This document shows positions 51,300 to 63,523 of a stretch of 64,000 bases of DNA, piece by piece (the stretch's first letter is position 1; every line of letters starts with the position of its first letter). A program made the position numbers and the translations under genes. Below the pieces are notes generated by a model. That model saw nothing but the letters and a program-made list of their open reading frames with translations, did no database searches and was not told the origin of the DNA. Origin of the DNA: Batkoa obscura (Eukaryota; Entomophthoromycota; Entomophthoromycetes; Entomophthorales; Batkoaceae). The stretch is taken from NCBI GenBank assembly GCA_030770535.1, contig JASVEC010000003.1, positions 1-64,000 on the forward strand, in the 5' to 3' direction.

Positions 51300-53302
51300 T
51301 TAAAGTTTCTTTTTAGAGACTAATCTAGCGTATTCAATCAAAGTACGAGTAGGACGACCTAAAATAATTAATTTCAATTCCATTTATAACACTTAACATT
51401 ACCTGTCATTCCTTTAGTATGATAACCAGAATCAGAAGTAGCTTCCATAACGGCAGCAATGTCCAAATGGCCATAACGAGTAGGAAGTGTATCATCATCG
51501 TTCCAATCCACTGGTTCTTTAACTTCTTTATCAAGATGAACAAATTCTCTTAAAAACGCAGCAGCGGAGCAAGATCCACCTCCATTTTTAGCTCCAATAT
51601 TTTGTAAATCAGCAACATTGGTTCCGGTCATTAATGATTTATAGTATGGATGGAAGGGCATACGCCAGAATAAATCACCCGATGTATTACTGGCTTGTTC
51701 CAATTCTTGCCATAATGAATGACGAGAGGCATAAGCTCCAGTGTAGGGATCTCCTAAAGCTACAACGATAGCTCCAGTTAATGTAGCTACTGTAAATACA
51801 GTGTGAGGATTATAGGTAGAGTTGATATGATAAAGAGTATCCGATAATACCATACGTCCTTCAGCATCAGTATTTAATACCTAGTTATTATTAGTATAAT
51901 GGATGATTTTAAATGGATGATTTACTTCAATGGTTTTTCCATTCATGGCCGTAACTACATCTCCAGGTTTAGTAGCTCTTGCAGATGGCATGTTTTCAGC
52001 AAGGGCAATAGCAGCTCTTACATTAATTGGTAATTTAAGTTGAGCAATGGCTAATACGGATGCAGCTACAGTAGCAGCACCTCCCATATCACCTTTCATG
52101 GCATGCATATTAGCAGATGGTTTAATTGAGATACCTCCGCTATATAAAAGATTAGTTTAAAAATTTAATAATAAATGAGTTATTTACGTATCAAAAGTAA
52201 TTCCTAATAAAAATAAGTAAAATAACCTATAAAACACTATATATAATTACCTTTTCCGACAAAAGATAATGGTTTATCGTTAGCATTTCCACCATTATAA
52301 TGGAACTCAACAATTTTTGGTTCTTCATCAGAACCTTTAGAAACAGATAAGAAAGCACCCATTTTCTTTTCCTTAATCCATTGTTGATCACGAACATGAA
52401 TTTCTAAATTATCAATTTTACTAGCTAATTTTTGAATATGTTCAGCAATGATAGTAGGAGTAGCAAGGTTGGCTGGTGAGTCCATCCAATATCTGGCTAA
52501 ATTTTGAGCATTTGCAAATACTTCTCCAGTAGTCCAATCATAATCGCTAGTTAATTCTTCAACTTGAGCATCACTTTTAATTGGAGCAAAGGTAACTTCA
52601 GCTTTAGCATCTTCTGATTCAAGATGCACTTTTTGATGTGCTTTATAATTGTAAACACCAAGTCCAGCAGCTTCAGCAGAAGCTAAAAAATATGGCTTAA
52701 TAAAAATATTAAATATTAAAAAATAACTTACTGTGTTGTCCAGAAGTAGTATCTAATCCAATATGAGTAGCACCACTAGCTTTTAATTGACGTACACCAT
52801 TACCGATCTTAAAAAAAATTAGATTAATTGAATGATTTCAATTAATTTAACTTACAGCATTACGAACACGGTCTGAAAATACAGCTTTATTTTCAGTCTT
52901 TGGGCCAAAAGAAACTAAAGCTACACGAGCGATATCTCCTTCACTAAAATGGAAAAGTTTGCTTTCTCCTAACTTACCTTTAGCATTAGATACCTTTAAT
53001 AAAGACTTAAGCTTATCAATTAACCCAGAGTCAAGATGAGAAGCATCACTGGATAATGAAAGGTCATCATAATATCCTAATACTAAAGAGTCGATTTTTT
53101 TGTCAGCCATAGTAGAATACGGTTTTATGAGAGAATGAGTTTGATTGTTAAAAATTTTATATACTCCAGTTGCACTTGAACTTGAGTTGAAAAAAGAACG
53201 ATTGGTGTTGAAGTTCGATTTGAGTGTATTTATACTATTGTTAAAAAACAATGTTTTTCCCGAATGACGAGCTAATCTTAATAAAAGTTTTGTACAACTC
53301 AT
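51300..53302 (-). CDS. M17 leucine aminopeptidase (LAP3-like)
   Basis: Two-metal aminopeptidase forming hexamers. The long reading starts at 53302 with [20 protein letters not shown], a mitochondrial-type presequence; a second in-frame Met at 53110 starts [16 protein letters not shown], the normal cytosolic start. Catalytic region: [35 protein letters not shown] (metal Asp), [33 protein letters not shown] and [13 protein letters not shown]; then [31 protein letters not shown] and [15 protein letters not shown]. The ITFDT piece is a 16-nt exon (52188-52203). The end is [10 protein letters not shown]. All metal ligands are present. Confidence 0.94.
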
Positions 53303-54308
53303 GGATTATTTACCACTTTATACAATTAAAATTTTCCCCTTTATTCAATGTTGAATGGTGTAGCTGATGATCTATTTCCTTTTTTTTATCCAATTATTCT
53401 TCTTGTTACTTTTATTTTTTTAGTTTTACGTTCGACACTACTCATTTTTGAAGTGTCTTTCAAATTATTGGTGGGATTTCAATCCATTGAAGGGATAACG
53501 TGATTTCAAGTAATTATTTTTATACTTTAAATGAATATTCAAAATTGTTAGTATAAGAATGCGTTATACATTAAAAGGTTACTAATACTAGATACAACTT
53601 ATGTATAGCTTTACTTTAACCGTAATTTAACTTTTTTACGGTTTAAAACCATTACAAATGTAGTAATTTAAGCATAAATAATATGAAATTGAAGGCTATG
53701 TTTTTTTCGTTTAGAAATGAAGTAAAATATTATGAAAGGTTTTATATATATCGAACTTATACTTTGTAAAATATTGATATTATTATATATGACCTATATA
53801 TGATAATATTATATACCTTAAAGTCTACATTATTTATAATTAATCCCTCTTTTTTTTCCAAATATTTGTTGAAAACTTAAAAATCTTAACTAAAATAAAA
53901 TTAATTTAATTAATTTAATTAATTTTGAGTTCTTTTATTTAATATATGTTTATATACTATAATATAATTTTATTTGTTTATTTATATTATACATACCTTT
54001 TACGATTATAAAAATTTATATGATTAATAAATAAATACTCAATTAACTGAAAAAAGTTGCTGACGTTGCTAAATTTTAAAAAGATTACAACTTTAATCAA
54101 TATAATTTTATTTAAAAAGAAAAATCAAGTCACTATTTAATATCAACATATTACATACTTCTATTCAATATCTTGTCACCTTTAACAATAAATTTAAATG
54201 AATTAAATTTATTAACCATTTTAATTATTTGTTTCACTTTTTATTGTCATTTATTAGACTTGATTGTCATAGCATTATGAACATATCATGTTATATACGC
54301 TATCTTCA
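53303..54308. other. Intergenic, 1 kb
   Basis: Very AT-rich, with short AATT-type repeats near 53900. No gene seen. Confidence 0.45.
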
Positions 54309-54947
54309 TTAAACTGATTTATCATAGGATTCAATTATTTTTTCTAATTCTTCGTTTCTTAATTGAAGAAGAGCAATTTGATGTAATGCTTTTTTATTAC
54401 TTTCTTCAAATAGCTCAATAGCTTTAATTAATAACTTAGATGAGCCATTATAATGATTTTTAACTTGATGCTTCATAAAATTAGCTTGTTCTGTTATTTC
54501 ATTTAAATTATTTGCTGTCTTTGGAATCCAATTAAGAGAAGTAATAATTTCAGATGAACTACTTTTATCTCGATTTAATCTTTTTTTTAAAATATCATGA
54601 AGTTTAGGTTGTCTTTTAACAAAGGAATAAACCCAAGTTCGTCCCACCACTACATTGCCACGTAAACTAAGTAACCGATTGGCCATTTTTTTAATATCTT
54701 CATGTTTTGGTTGAACTTTCCGACTACTTAAATCACATATATGTTCTACAATTACATTCTCTTCTAATATAGTTAATTTTTTACACCCTGGTTCACTGTC
54801 TTCTTTAGATTGAATACCATTCACTCGTCGTGCTAATGTAGAACTACTTACAGAATATAACTTTGCTGCTCTATTAATGCTTAATTTTTTGTCTTCTTTA
54901 AGTGCTTTAAGCGCTAATGTCATGTTCTCTTTATTTGGTTTTCCCAT
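54309..54947 (-). CDS. Psq/CENP-B-type helix-turn-helix DNA-binding protein without DDE domain
   Basis: Intronless 212-residue protein starting MGKPNKENMTLALKALKEDK. Residues 5-50 form a Psq-type helix-turn-helix (KKLSINRAAKLYSVSSSTLA, RRVNG); residues 58-120 resemble the Tc5/CENP-B second DNA-binding domain (LTILEENVIVEHICDLSSRK, IKKMANRLLSLRG, GRTWVYSFVKRQPKL). In pogo-like transposases a DDE catalytic domain follows; here the chain instead ends in a Lys/Glu-rich helical region (QANFMKHQVKNHYNG; ALHQIALLQLRNEELEKIIE) likely to be a coiled coil. A decayed paralogue at 61267-61900 has the same ending, so this is a family trait. MITE copy F begins 29 bp upstream of the ATG. Domesticated transposase-derived regulator is inferred. 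Confidence 0.72.
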   Translation of the reverse strand: MGKPNKENMTLALKALKEDKKLSINRAAKLYSVSSSTLARRVNGIQSKEDSEPGCKKLTILEENVIVEHICDLSSRKVQPKHEDIKKMANRLLSLRGNVVVGRTWVYSFVKRQPKLHDILKKRLNRDKSSSSEIITSLNWIPKTANNLNEITEQANFMKHQVKNHYNGSSKLLIKAIELFEESNKKALHQIALLQLRNEELEKIIESYDKSV

Positions 54948-54975
54948 TTGTTAAATAATTAATTTCAACAAAATA

Positions 54976-55076
54976 TGGGGGTGTTTTTTTTGGGTTCATC
55001 ACTTTTTCCATCTTTTAAGCGCTACTTAAGCAGAAAGATTGTTAGTAAAATTCTTAAACACAAAAATATATCCCCA
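54976..55076 (-). mobile_element. MITE copy F
   Basis: Starts TGGGGGTGTTTTTTTTGGG, core TTTTAAGCGCTACTTAAGCA, ends AATATATCCCCA; TA flanks both ends. The central 70-plus bases are identical to copy G, pointing to recent spread or local duplication. Confidence 0.82.
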
Positions 55077-55717
55077 TATTTTCTATAATTTTTTATAACT
55101 TTTATTTTTTAAACTGTTATGATTCATCATCCCCTTATTTTATCCATTATTAAATAACATTTATCTGATTGAATGAATAATTAGGACAATCTGGGGGAAT
55201 TTATTAAAAGTGGAATATTTTGTAAATTTAAAATATCATTAGTAACTTAGAGAAGTTTGCCAGCTTCTATCTAATATTTATCAACTTAAATGTTTGTTAT
55301 TAAAGATTAATTAAACAATTATAAAATTTTATAATAAATAATATTTAATAAATTAATAATAATATAATAAGCATTTTTTTTTTAAATTTTTTTTAAAATT
55401 TATATCTATATATCAGAATAATTATTAAATTTATTTTTATTTTATATAATTGTTAAGCTATTGAAAAATTAATTAAATTTGAAAAATATAATACTAATTG
55501 ATTTAAAAATAAAAATAAAACTTTCAATAAATATTATTTTATTTAAAAATAAATAGAAATTTAAATTATTCTTTAAAAATATACTTATTTTATCAATATT
55601 TAACATATTTATAATTTATCAGTTATTTTTATTTGTCTTGTATTAACCGTTTTACTTTTTATAAACATTTAATTTTATTAAAATATTACCAAGTTTTTTA
55701 AACATATATACTATATA

Positions 55718-55818
55718 CGGGGGTGTTTTTTTTGGGTTCATCACTTTTTCCATCTTTTAAGCGCTACTTAAGCAGAAAGATTGTTAGTAAAATTCTTAAA
55801 CAAAAAAATACATCCTCA
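55718..55818 (-). mobile_element. MITE copy G
   Basis: Starts CGGGGGTGTTTTTTTTGGG and ends AATACATCCTCA, with TA on both flanks. Same orientation as copy F and nearly identical internally. Confidence 0.82.
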
Positions 55819-56494
55819 TATTGAGTATTCTATTTATAATTTTATTTTATTATTTAATATATTAAATTTTTGATTTAGGAAAAGTATTTTAATATAAAGC
55901 TTTTTTATTATTATCTTTAAATAATTTAATTACTTTATTTAATAATATAGTTAATTTGATACAATGTTTTTTTAATTTAATATTTTATAAAATTAGTTTA
56001 TTATATTATATCTATTAAAGGATTTATTGATTTCAAAACCTATCTAAACAATATTATAGTTTACATTAATTTATTTTTGTATTTTTTGTATTTTTTTTTT
56101 AAAAAAACACATGAAACATAAATTGTTTTTATTTGGTCATTTTCTCATTATTAATATTTCAAGAAAAATAGTATTATTCATTAATTCAGAGGCATATTGT
56201 TATTAATTAATTGAAAAATTATAATTTTTATCAAAATTAATATCTAATAATATTATACAAGAGGTCTAGTACTTTACTATTTAACTGTTTGATCAATCAA
56301 CCACTTGAATAAAAAAGAATTCATTTAATTCAGCCTATTTAATAAATATTAATGAATAGATTCATAAAATATTTGAGATTGATTAATTTAACGTTTTAAA
56401 AAACCAAATGTTATAATGTTATAATATTATAATATCAAAATTATAAAATATATGAATTAATCAATTAATTTATTAGTCATTAAGTTAAATTTAT

Positions 56495-57169
56495 TTAATA
56501 CCCATTGCATTGAGGGAGAGTAGTACTAGTACATTTTTTACCAGAAGCAAAGTTTTGAGTCCAATATTTCTCAACTTCACCCCAACCAAAGCAATCATAA
56601 TCACCAATCATATTAGCGTAATGGCCTTTAGATTTAGTCCAATCATCTACTACTTGTTTAATAGTTTGTTGATTCCAAGCAATATTCTCTGCACATGAGT
56701 TCCATGTATAACCACTTAAAGTAAGACGTCCACCAAGTTCTTTAGTTTTACCATCAAATCCAGAATGAGTCATTTTCTTATTTTTGGCTTGTTCTTGAGA
56801 ATGATCATGAGCTGACTTCATGAGACAATTATCAACATAAAGTGGCTTTTTACCGGCTATAGCACGCACAGCGTTAACACGGCAAATCATCTCATTATCA
56901 CCAGAAGGTGGGGCAGTTTCTTGTGGTGGTGGAGTTTGTGGTTCAGTAGTAGTTTCTTTAGGGACTTCATAAGATGGAGCTGGAGCTTTAGTGGTACATT
57001 GGTTAATGTAAACAGTAGAAGCAGGTTGAGAAACAGTAACAGTTACGGTTTGAATTTGTGGTTGGTAATTACCATATTCGTATTCAGGGTTTTTATTATA
57101 ATGCTCACTACCAGCAACGGAAGCAATAGCAGTTAATGATAAAAAGGAATATAAACCAGAGAACTTCAT
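56495..57169 (-). CDS. Secreted CAP/SCP-domain protein, paralogue 2
   Basis: Intronless 224-residue protein. MKFSGLYSFLSLTAIASVAG is a signal peptide; residues about 40-90 are a Thr/Pro-rich linker (QTVTVTVSQPASTVYI; TTTEPQTPPPQETAPP) likely to be O-glycosylated. The CAP domain starts MICRVNAVRAIAGKKPLY, with AKNKKMTHSGF, CAENIAWNQQ, SKGHYANMIGDYDCFGWG and KYWTQNFASG. The cavity His/Glu/His residues are kept. Closest relative in the window is paralogue 3, 2.1 kb away on the same strand. A TATATAAA box lies about 95 bp upstream of the ATG. Confidence 0.93.
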   Translation of the reverse strand: MKFSGLYSFLSLTAIASVAGSEHYNKNPEYEYGNYQPQIQTVTVTVSQPASTVYINQCTTKAPAPSYEVPKETTTEPQTPPPQETAPPSGDNEMICRVNAVRAIAGKKPLYVDNCLMKSAHDHSQEQAKNKKMTHSGFDGKTKELGGRLTLSGYTWNSCAENIAWNQQTIKQVVDDWTKSKGHYANMIGDYDCFGWGEVEKYWTQNFASGKKCTSTTLPQCNGY

Positions 57170-57262
57170 TATATTATATATTAATTAGAGAAATATAGAC
57201 AGAGTGATTATTGCTAAGGGTTAAATAAAACTAAATTTTATTAAAAAAGAAAGAAAGTGTCA

Positions 57263-57270
57263 TTTATATA
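57263..57270 (-). promoter_or_regulatory. TATA box of CAP paralogue 2
   Basis: Reads TATATAAA on the minus strand within GGGTATATAAATGAC, 94 bp before the ATG. Paralogue 3 has a TATA-like motif at a similar distance. Confidence 0.5.
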
Positions 57271-58260
57271 CCCAGTTACCATGTATATGGTACGAGAATA
57301 AAGGCTGGTTAAAATAGAAATTTATTTTTTAATTTCAAAAAAAGCACAAGTTCTTAAAAGTCAATTTATTAAAGATAGTTGGTGACTTGACTGGATCAAT
57401 TTCTAAATTTAGAAAAAAAGAAATTAATTTTTTCATCAAGAGTGGCTTATTTGAGTCAATATAAAACAGTTAATATATTACAAAAATAATTTAAATGATG
57501 AAGCTATTATAGGTAATATATAAAGTTCGATCTATTTTATAGTGACTTTCTTTATTATACATTAGTTATATGTTTTTACGCTTGAAAAGGTAATACTATT
57601 AATGTTTTAAAGTACAGTAAAATTTAATAAAGGGGAAAGACAAAGGGAAAATTATAATAAATCTATGAGCTGGATTATAGAATATAATATAAATATTTTT
57701 AAAGTTTTTTCGAAAATAATAAAAGGAAATTTAAGGAGTAAGTTAAGTAGAGAGAATAAAAAATTTAATTATAAGGTTAAGAGTACCCTAACTCTATGGG
57801 TTTATGTTCCATTTACTGTTTAACATAAGTTGAGTTTTATAAGATAAAATGTCACGTGAATGAATGAAATTTATTCTCCAACTTTATTTATCTAAAAAAT
57901 TTAATTTGAACTTTTTTTCAACTTAATTGAGAATTATGACAATATAGATACCAGTAGTTAATATTCAATGCACCATTTTTTAGATAAAAATATAGGGTTG
58001 TTTATTAATTTAGTAGATATGATTTCGATATATTAAGGGGACATAGTTAATTGCATTTAAGGGTCGTCAAAATCATCTTGAAAAATAATTAATCTTTGAT
58101 GGTATAGAAACTTTGACAAGTAACTTCTCCATTAATATTTAACTCTAAAATTTCAAAAATTTAGCTCAAAAAAGAAAACTACCAATTATATAATCTATAA
58201 CATAATAGACAACAATAAAAAGCATATAATTTATTGTATGTATAATATATTATTAAAACA

Positions 58261-58391
<131 letters not shown>

Positions 58392-59283
58392 TAAAAATTT
58401 AATTACTTTATTATGAAATCAAGATGCCTTTTAATAAAGAATAAAGTATATCATACATATTAATTTTGCTTTAATAAGATCTTATCAGAGAAATCCAAAA
58501 TTTTATTTTATTTATGTAAATTTAATGTAAGTGATATATTTTAAACTTTTGTTTTCTATAAGTTAATATTCACTAGCATTTACATTTAAAAAAATAGAAC
58601 CTTTTGGCTATATGATTGAATCTAAAATTAGCTTCATATAGTTTATTTTTAAAAGTAAATTGGCGGTTAATAATAATAACATTAAATATTAAAAATAAAC
58701 CACAAAAAAATTATAAGTTTTATTTTTTAGATAATATTATTAAAATATAAAATTAATAGGTTTAAAAATAATGGGTATTAACTTTTAGAATATACTTTAT
58801 TAAAGTATAATGACCCGTATTAATGGTTAGAACTTTATTAATATTTAGTCTAATTTAAACATTAACTGATGTTGTTATTTCTTGGCAATATTATTATAAC
58901 ACGAGACTAAATAACCACCATGTATTATCTAAGGCTCAATAATGTCGCTATACTAATTCTACTTTAGTTATTTTTTATTACAAAAGATGAATATACTGGT
59001 TGATGGCTTTTGGGCTATTACGTGACTAAGAAAAAAATTGGAATCTATTTTTGATTTCTTATTTTGTTCACTTTTTGTAAAATAAAAACGATAGATAACT
59101 CATTAGTTAAATTAATAATAATAAAACGTTTTTATATTTTAAATATATTAAAACTATAAAGAAGTATTAAAAACCATTATTAAATAAATAACTGAATTAT
59201 ACAATATTATATTATTTATTTAAATTAAAAATTAAGTATTAAGCACGGCTATTATAATTTTAAAACATAAATAAACAATTAGA

Positions 59284-59985
59284 TTAACATTGAATTGTGT
59301 TTGCTTGATCACATTGAGGTCCATTAGCAAAATTTTGAGTCCAATATAAGTCTTGTTCACCCCAACCAAAGCAGTTATAATCCCCAATCATATTTTGATA
59401 ATGACCAGGTGAATTTTTCCAAGCTTGAACAACAGCAGTGATATCTTGTTGATTCCAAGCTACATTTTCAGAGGCACCACTGCATTGGAAACCAGCGGCT
59501 TCAATACGATCAAAGAAATTGGCAATTTTGGTACCAGTATGAGTCATTTGTCTATGTGTTGCTTGATCTTCAGAATGTAATTGGGCGGCATTCATTAATC
59601 TTGAGTCCATTTGTAACGGTTTTTTTCCTACTTGGGCGCGGATAGCATTCACTTGACAAAGCATTTGTTTATTTCTATCACCATTATTATTACTTGGTGG
59701 TGTGCTTGGGTTATTTGGTTGAGTAGGGGATGGTTTTGGTTCATTACTTGGTTGCGTATTTGTAGGTCTTGGTCTTGGTCTTGGTCGTTGCTTAATAATG
59801 GTATATTTACCTGTATTAATATTCATCGGAATATCAGCATTAAAATCAATTAATGGAAGGTTGGAATTTGAACTACCGGAGTTATAAGTTGGGTTTGAGT
59901 TACCAGTACTATAAGTTGGGTTATAAACAACAGAAGTATGGACAGATAAAGAGAAAAGGAAGTTAATGAGTAAGATGGATTTCAT
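59284..59985 (-). CDS. Secreted CAP/SCP-domain protein, paralogue 3
   Basis: Intronless 233-residue protein. MKSILLINFLFSLSVHTSVV is a signal peptide; then an imperfect repeat YNPTYSTGNSNPTYNSGSS, a basic RPRPRPRP run and a Pro/Ser/Asn linker. The CAP domain starts MLCQVNAIRAQVGKKPLQMD and shows RQMTHTG, ASENVAWNQQDI, SPGHYQNMIGDYNCFGWG and LYWTQNFANG. Very similar to paralogue 2 in the domain but with a different linker, so linkers evolve faster than the domain. A TATAAATAG motif lies 71 bp upstream. Confidence 0.93.
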   Translation of the reverse strand: MKSILLINFLFSLSVHTSVVYNPTYSTGNSNPTYNSGSSNSNLPLIDFNADIPMNINTGKYTIIKQRPRPRPRPTNTQPSNEPKPSPTQPNNPSTPPSNNNGDRNKQMLCQVNAIRAQVGKKPLQMDSRLMNAAQLHSEDQATHRQMTHTGTKIANFFDRIEAAGFQCSGASENVAWNQQDITAVVQAWKNSPGHYQNMIGDYNCFGWGEQDLYWTQNFANGPQCDQANTIQC

Positions 59986-61266
59986 TTTGAAAGGTTATTG
60001 TTATTATTTACTGTCAAAGTAATATTTTACTTTGCTTTTATTGAATATATACTACCTATTTATACTGCTATTTTATACATACTTTCTATCTCCCTATTCA
60101 TCAAATTGATTTGGGTATTTTTTTTTCGTTATAAAATAAAAAAGGAGATGTGGGGTATAAAGTAAAATATTAATAGAAATAGCGTGATATGTTTTAAACA
60201 ATTAATTAATGAAATTATTGATCAATGGTAGTGTATAGCATTATAAAATATAAAAAATATTGTGTATATTCTATTTATTTATTTATTTATTTTTATATCA
60301 TATATAAAACAATATAACATATACAATTTAATCAAATAAATTGATAAAAAATGTCAAAAATATTAAACTTTTTAGTTTAGTCTAATTAATTATTTAATTA
60401 ACTAATATATTTACCACCATGGGGTAAAAATAAACTTTTTATTATTATAATGGTTTAAACATTTATATTAAATTATAACATACAATATTATTAAGTAATC
60501 AAAAATGAGGCAAAATTTTAACTGATTTATTTTTAAATTTTTAAATATATTCGTTTAATTTATGTTAGTCTAACGATTATTAGATTAACAACTAAAAAAT
60601 AAAGGTGTCCAATTAGATAGTATAAAATATCTAATAGTATCCTTAATAAACTATTTTTTAAAAATACATTTTTATTTATTTAATTTCAATTTTTTATAAA
60701 ATTATAAGATCAAAATATTCAAAATTAGAACTGGTTGCATTTAGATGCTTTCATTATTTTTTAATTTGCTGTGAGTTCCTTTTATAATGAATTATTGGAT
60801 TATATACATTAATTTATTTAATAAATTTGTTATAAAAGAAATTAACGACAAACTAAAAAGGACTAGAGGAATCTAAATGTAATCAGTTTTAAAATTTAAG
60901 AATCACATCAGCTCTTTTACTATAATATAACAAATCGAAATTCATGTATTAAAAAAATCACATCTCCTTTTGCAGTATTGCTACTTGTCAACCATAATAG
61001 ATGCTCAATTTTTTTAAATTAATCCCTTATATCATGTATCTGAATAGGTGTATAATTATAACCAGTCAGGAAACTTCCCCAAGCTACTATTAGTATTAAT
61101 AATTTGGGCAAATCCCTAACTTATCATAGTTATCCACTTTATTAAATATACACTATTTGATGGTGATGATGAGTAAACTAAAGGGGTGGTGAACTCTATC
61201 AGTTAGAGCAATAAAACACAACTTGTGATATCATACAAAAAACCTTTTTTTAAAATAGTTTAACAA
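59986..61266. other. Intergenic
   Basis: 1.28 kb AT-rich; TATA-like motif of CAP paralogue 3 at 60056-60064, a (TTTA)n run near 60270. No gene seen. Confidence 0.45.
60056..60064 (-). promoter_or_regulatory. TATA box of CAP paralogue 3
   Basis: TATAAATAG on the minus strand, 71 bp before the ATG at 59985. Confidence 0.45.
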
Positions 61267-61900
61267 TGAGAAAAAAATCGGATGAAGGCAATGTACTTTT
61301 AGCTTTAAAACTCTTGAAGAAGATGAAAGCTTAAGTGTTCAACGAGCAGCAATAATATATAATGTAAGCAAGTCTACATTACTTCGACAAAAGAATGGCT
61401 TAAGAGCATGAAAAGATGTTGAGTCGAATACCAAAAGGTTAACTGTATTAGAAGAAGATGTTATTATTGAGCATATAACTGATTTGTGTAATCACAAAGT
61501 GGTGCCTAAACCGGATGATATAAGAAAGATGGCTAATAGATTACTTAAATTATTACGTGGGGGGAAAGCCAGTGGGCATAAATTGGGTTTAGTTATTTAT
61601 GAAAAGGCAACCAAAGTTACATGTTTTTAAAAGAAAAAAAGATAGAAAGATAAAAACAAATCTTCAGAAATAAATACTTCTCCTGTTTAGATACCAAAAT
61701 CAGGAGAAACTTTAAATGAAATAACAGAACAAGCTAGTTTTATGAAACATTAAGTTAAAAATCATTATATTGAATCACCCACATTATTAAATAAAGCTAT
61801 TTAGTTATTTAAAGATAGTAATAAAAGAACTTACATCAAAATATTCTTCAATTGAGAATTGAGGGACTTGAAAAGTCTAATAAAAAATATTAATGAAAGC
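61267..61900 (+). pseudogene. Decayed paralogue of the Psq/CENP-B-type DNA-binding gene
   Basis: Begins with an ATG and SDEGNVLLALK, parallel to NKENMTLALK of the intact gene at 54309-54947. In shifting frames one finds SLSVQRAAIIYNVSKSTLLR, RLTVLEEDVIIEHITDLCNH, DDIRKMANRLLKLLRG, GETLNEITEQASFMKH and LQLRIEGLEKSNK, each matching the intact protein in order. Several in-frame stops and frameshifts make it nonfunctional. It matches from start to end of the intact protein including the non-DDE tail. Confidence 0.82.
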
Positions 61901-62000
61901 GGAATACATCTCATTGAGTACAGTTAAGGAGCTTTGTAGTGTCTTAAGGGAATTTGATGATAATGAAAGATGTAAGAAATGAATGGATATGAATGGATAT

Positions 62001-62578
62001 GATTGATGAAAGTATAAAGATGTTGGATACAAGAATATAAAGACGGGTATTTGATAAGATTTTAATTGTCTTTTTATTTTGGAATAAAATTATATTAATT
62101 AAAGTTGTTATTTTCAAAAAAAATTAACAATGTTAGTTTTTTATCATTTATTTAAGTATATTAAATTGTAGAATTATAAAAGATTATTAAAATAAGTTTT
62201 AAATTTAGTTAGCACTGATTTAATACAACTTTATACATTGTAAAAGATAATTATAATTTAATAAAACTACATTTTATTTTACTCAAAAAAATTAAACTAT
62301 TGACTATTCAAATAATAAAATATCATACTAATAATAATAAACAACATATGAATTAGAAGTATGTCTTTATATTTTATATAAAAAAATACTTTACTTATTA
62401 TAAAATTAACTTTGATACTTCATATTCAATACAAAAGTTAAATAAATTAAATAACGTAAAAGATAATATTCATTAGATGTAAACTAAACTTAACCAATAA
62501 AACAATTCAAAGAATCAGCTTATTTCTGTGGCAATAAATTTCTAGTCACAATCTAAAGCTTTTTAATCAACAGAAGAA
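62001..62578. other. Intergenic
   Basis: 578 bp AT-rich; nothing recognised. Confidence 0.45.
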
Positions 62579-62686
62579 ATGAATATCAAAGTAACTACTC
62601 AAATATATGAAGCATGCAATCAGGTGTTACAAGTATCGACAGTAGATAACAATTTAAAGAAAAAAATTGAATCAAAATTAAAATCA

Positions 62687-62717
<31 letters not shown>

Positions 62718-63448
62718 GTAATAGTAATAATAATAATGAAGAAGAGGACTTAAACATATCAATGGAATTATTGATTCAAATATCTCAATTTCTGTTGGCG
62801 ATAGAAAGAAAGGATGGTAAAGATGTTAGTAAGTTGATTTAAGGATGATGTATTAAGGACTAATATGTTAATCATTTTAATTTAGCAAAAAGTAAATATT
62901 GGGTACATGAGTTAGTGAGTGGAAGTTCCATTTATTTTAATAAACCAAAAACAGTTAAAAGAGTAAATTTAATAATCCTCTTCATTGTACCCCCTTTCTA
63001 ACATGTTCCTTTTCAGGATGAACAACTCGACCAGCGATTACAAGAAATAAATACTGATAATGAAAATCAAGCATATTATCGCATGGTCACAAATGTCGAT
63101 CCAACGTTTCGTTTTCAAAATGATAGAAGTAATGATAATCATCACCCATTACCTACCTTATCCGAAAATATTAAAGAAACCAATCAACAATTAACTGCTA
63201 TTGTTAACATAGCTTTAACTATAGTGGCGGTATTTGTTGCTGTTTATTGGGTATCGTACACATTCTCAAGTGATATTAGTTTGGTAAGTGTATTTTTTAT
63301 TAGGATGTTTTAATATTGATACTAATATTTTTTACTGTTATAGAGAGTTTTACTGTCTTTTTTTGCTTCTTTAACTGTCGGAGTAGCAGAAGCATTTTTA
63401 TATGTTCGGTATCTTAATAATCAAAGTAATCAATTAAGACCATTATGA
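62579..63448 (+). CDS. VMA12: V-ATPase assembly factor, Vma12/TMEM199-like
   Basis: ER membrane factor for assembly of the V-ATPase Vo sector. Starts MNIKVTTQIYEACNQVLQVS at 62579. An Asn run coded by AAT repeats (about 37-53) is followed by an acidic patch. Later exons: KYWVHELVSGSSIYFNKPK, a conserved family segment; DEQLDQRLQEINTDNENQAY; LSENIKETNQQLTAIVNIAL and VAVFVAVYWV (TM1); RVLLSFFASLTVGVAEAFLY (TM2), ending VRYLNNQSNQLRPL. Two-helix hairpin with cytosolic N-terminus is the known topology. Ser/Asn run is an insertion relative to the family. Confidence 0.87.
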
Positions 63449-63523
63449 AAATTCAATAAAAAATGGTTTATTATTTAGAATCCGTTTGTATTTATTTATT
63501 AGAATTAAATATATATATAATAT

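Larger units (their letters stand above)
54948..56494. other. Intergenic with two near-identical MITE copies
   Basis: Extremely AT-rich 1.5 kb; holds MITE copies F and G in the same orientation, about 640 bp apart. No gene. Confidence 0.45.

Noticed and set aside
53303-56494. Centromere-like AT-rich domain
   Set aside because: The stretch is very AT-rich but interrupted by a gene and MITEs, and the whole genome is AT-rich; no repeat structure supports this.
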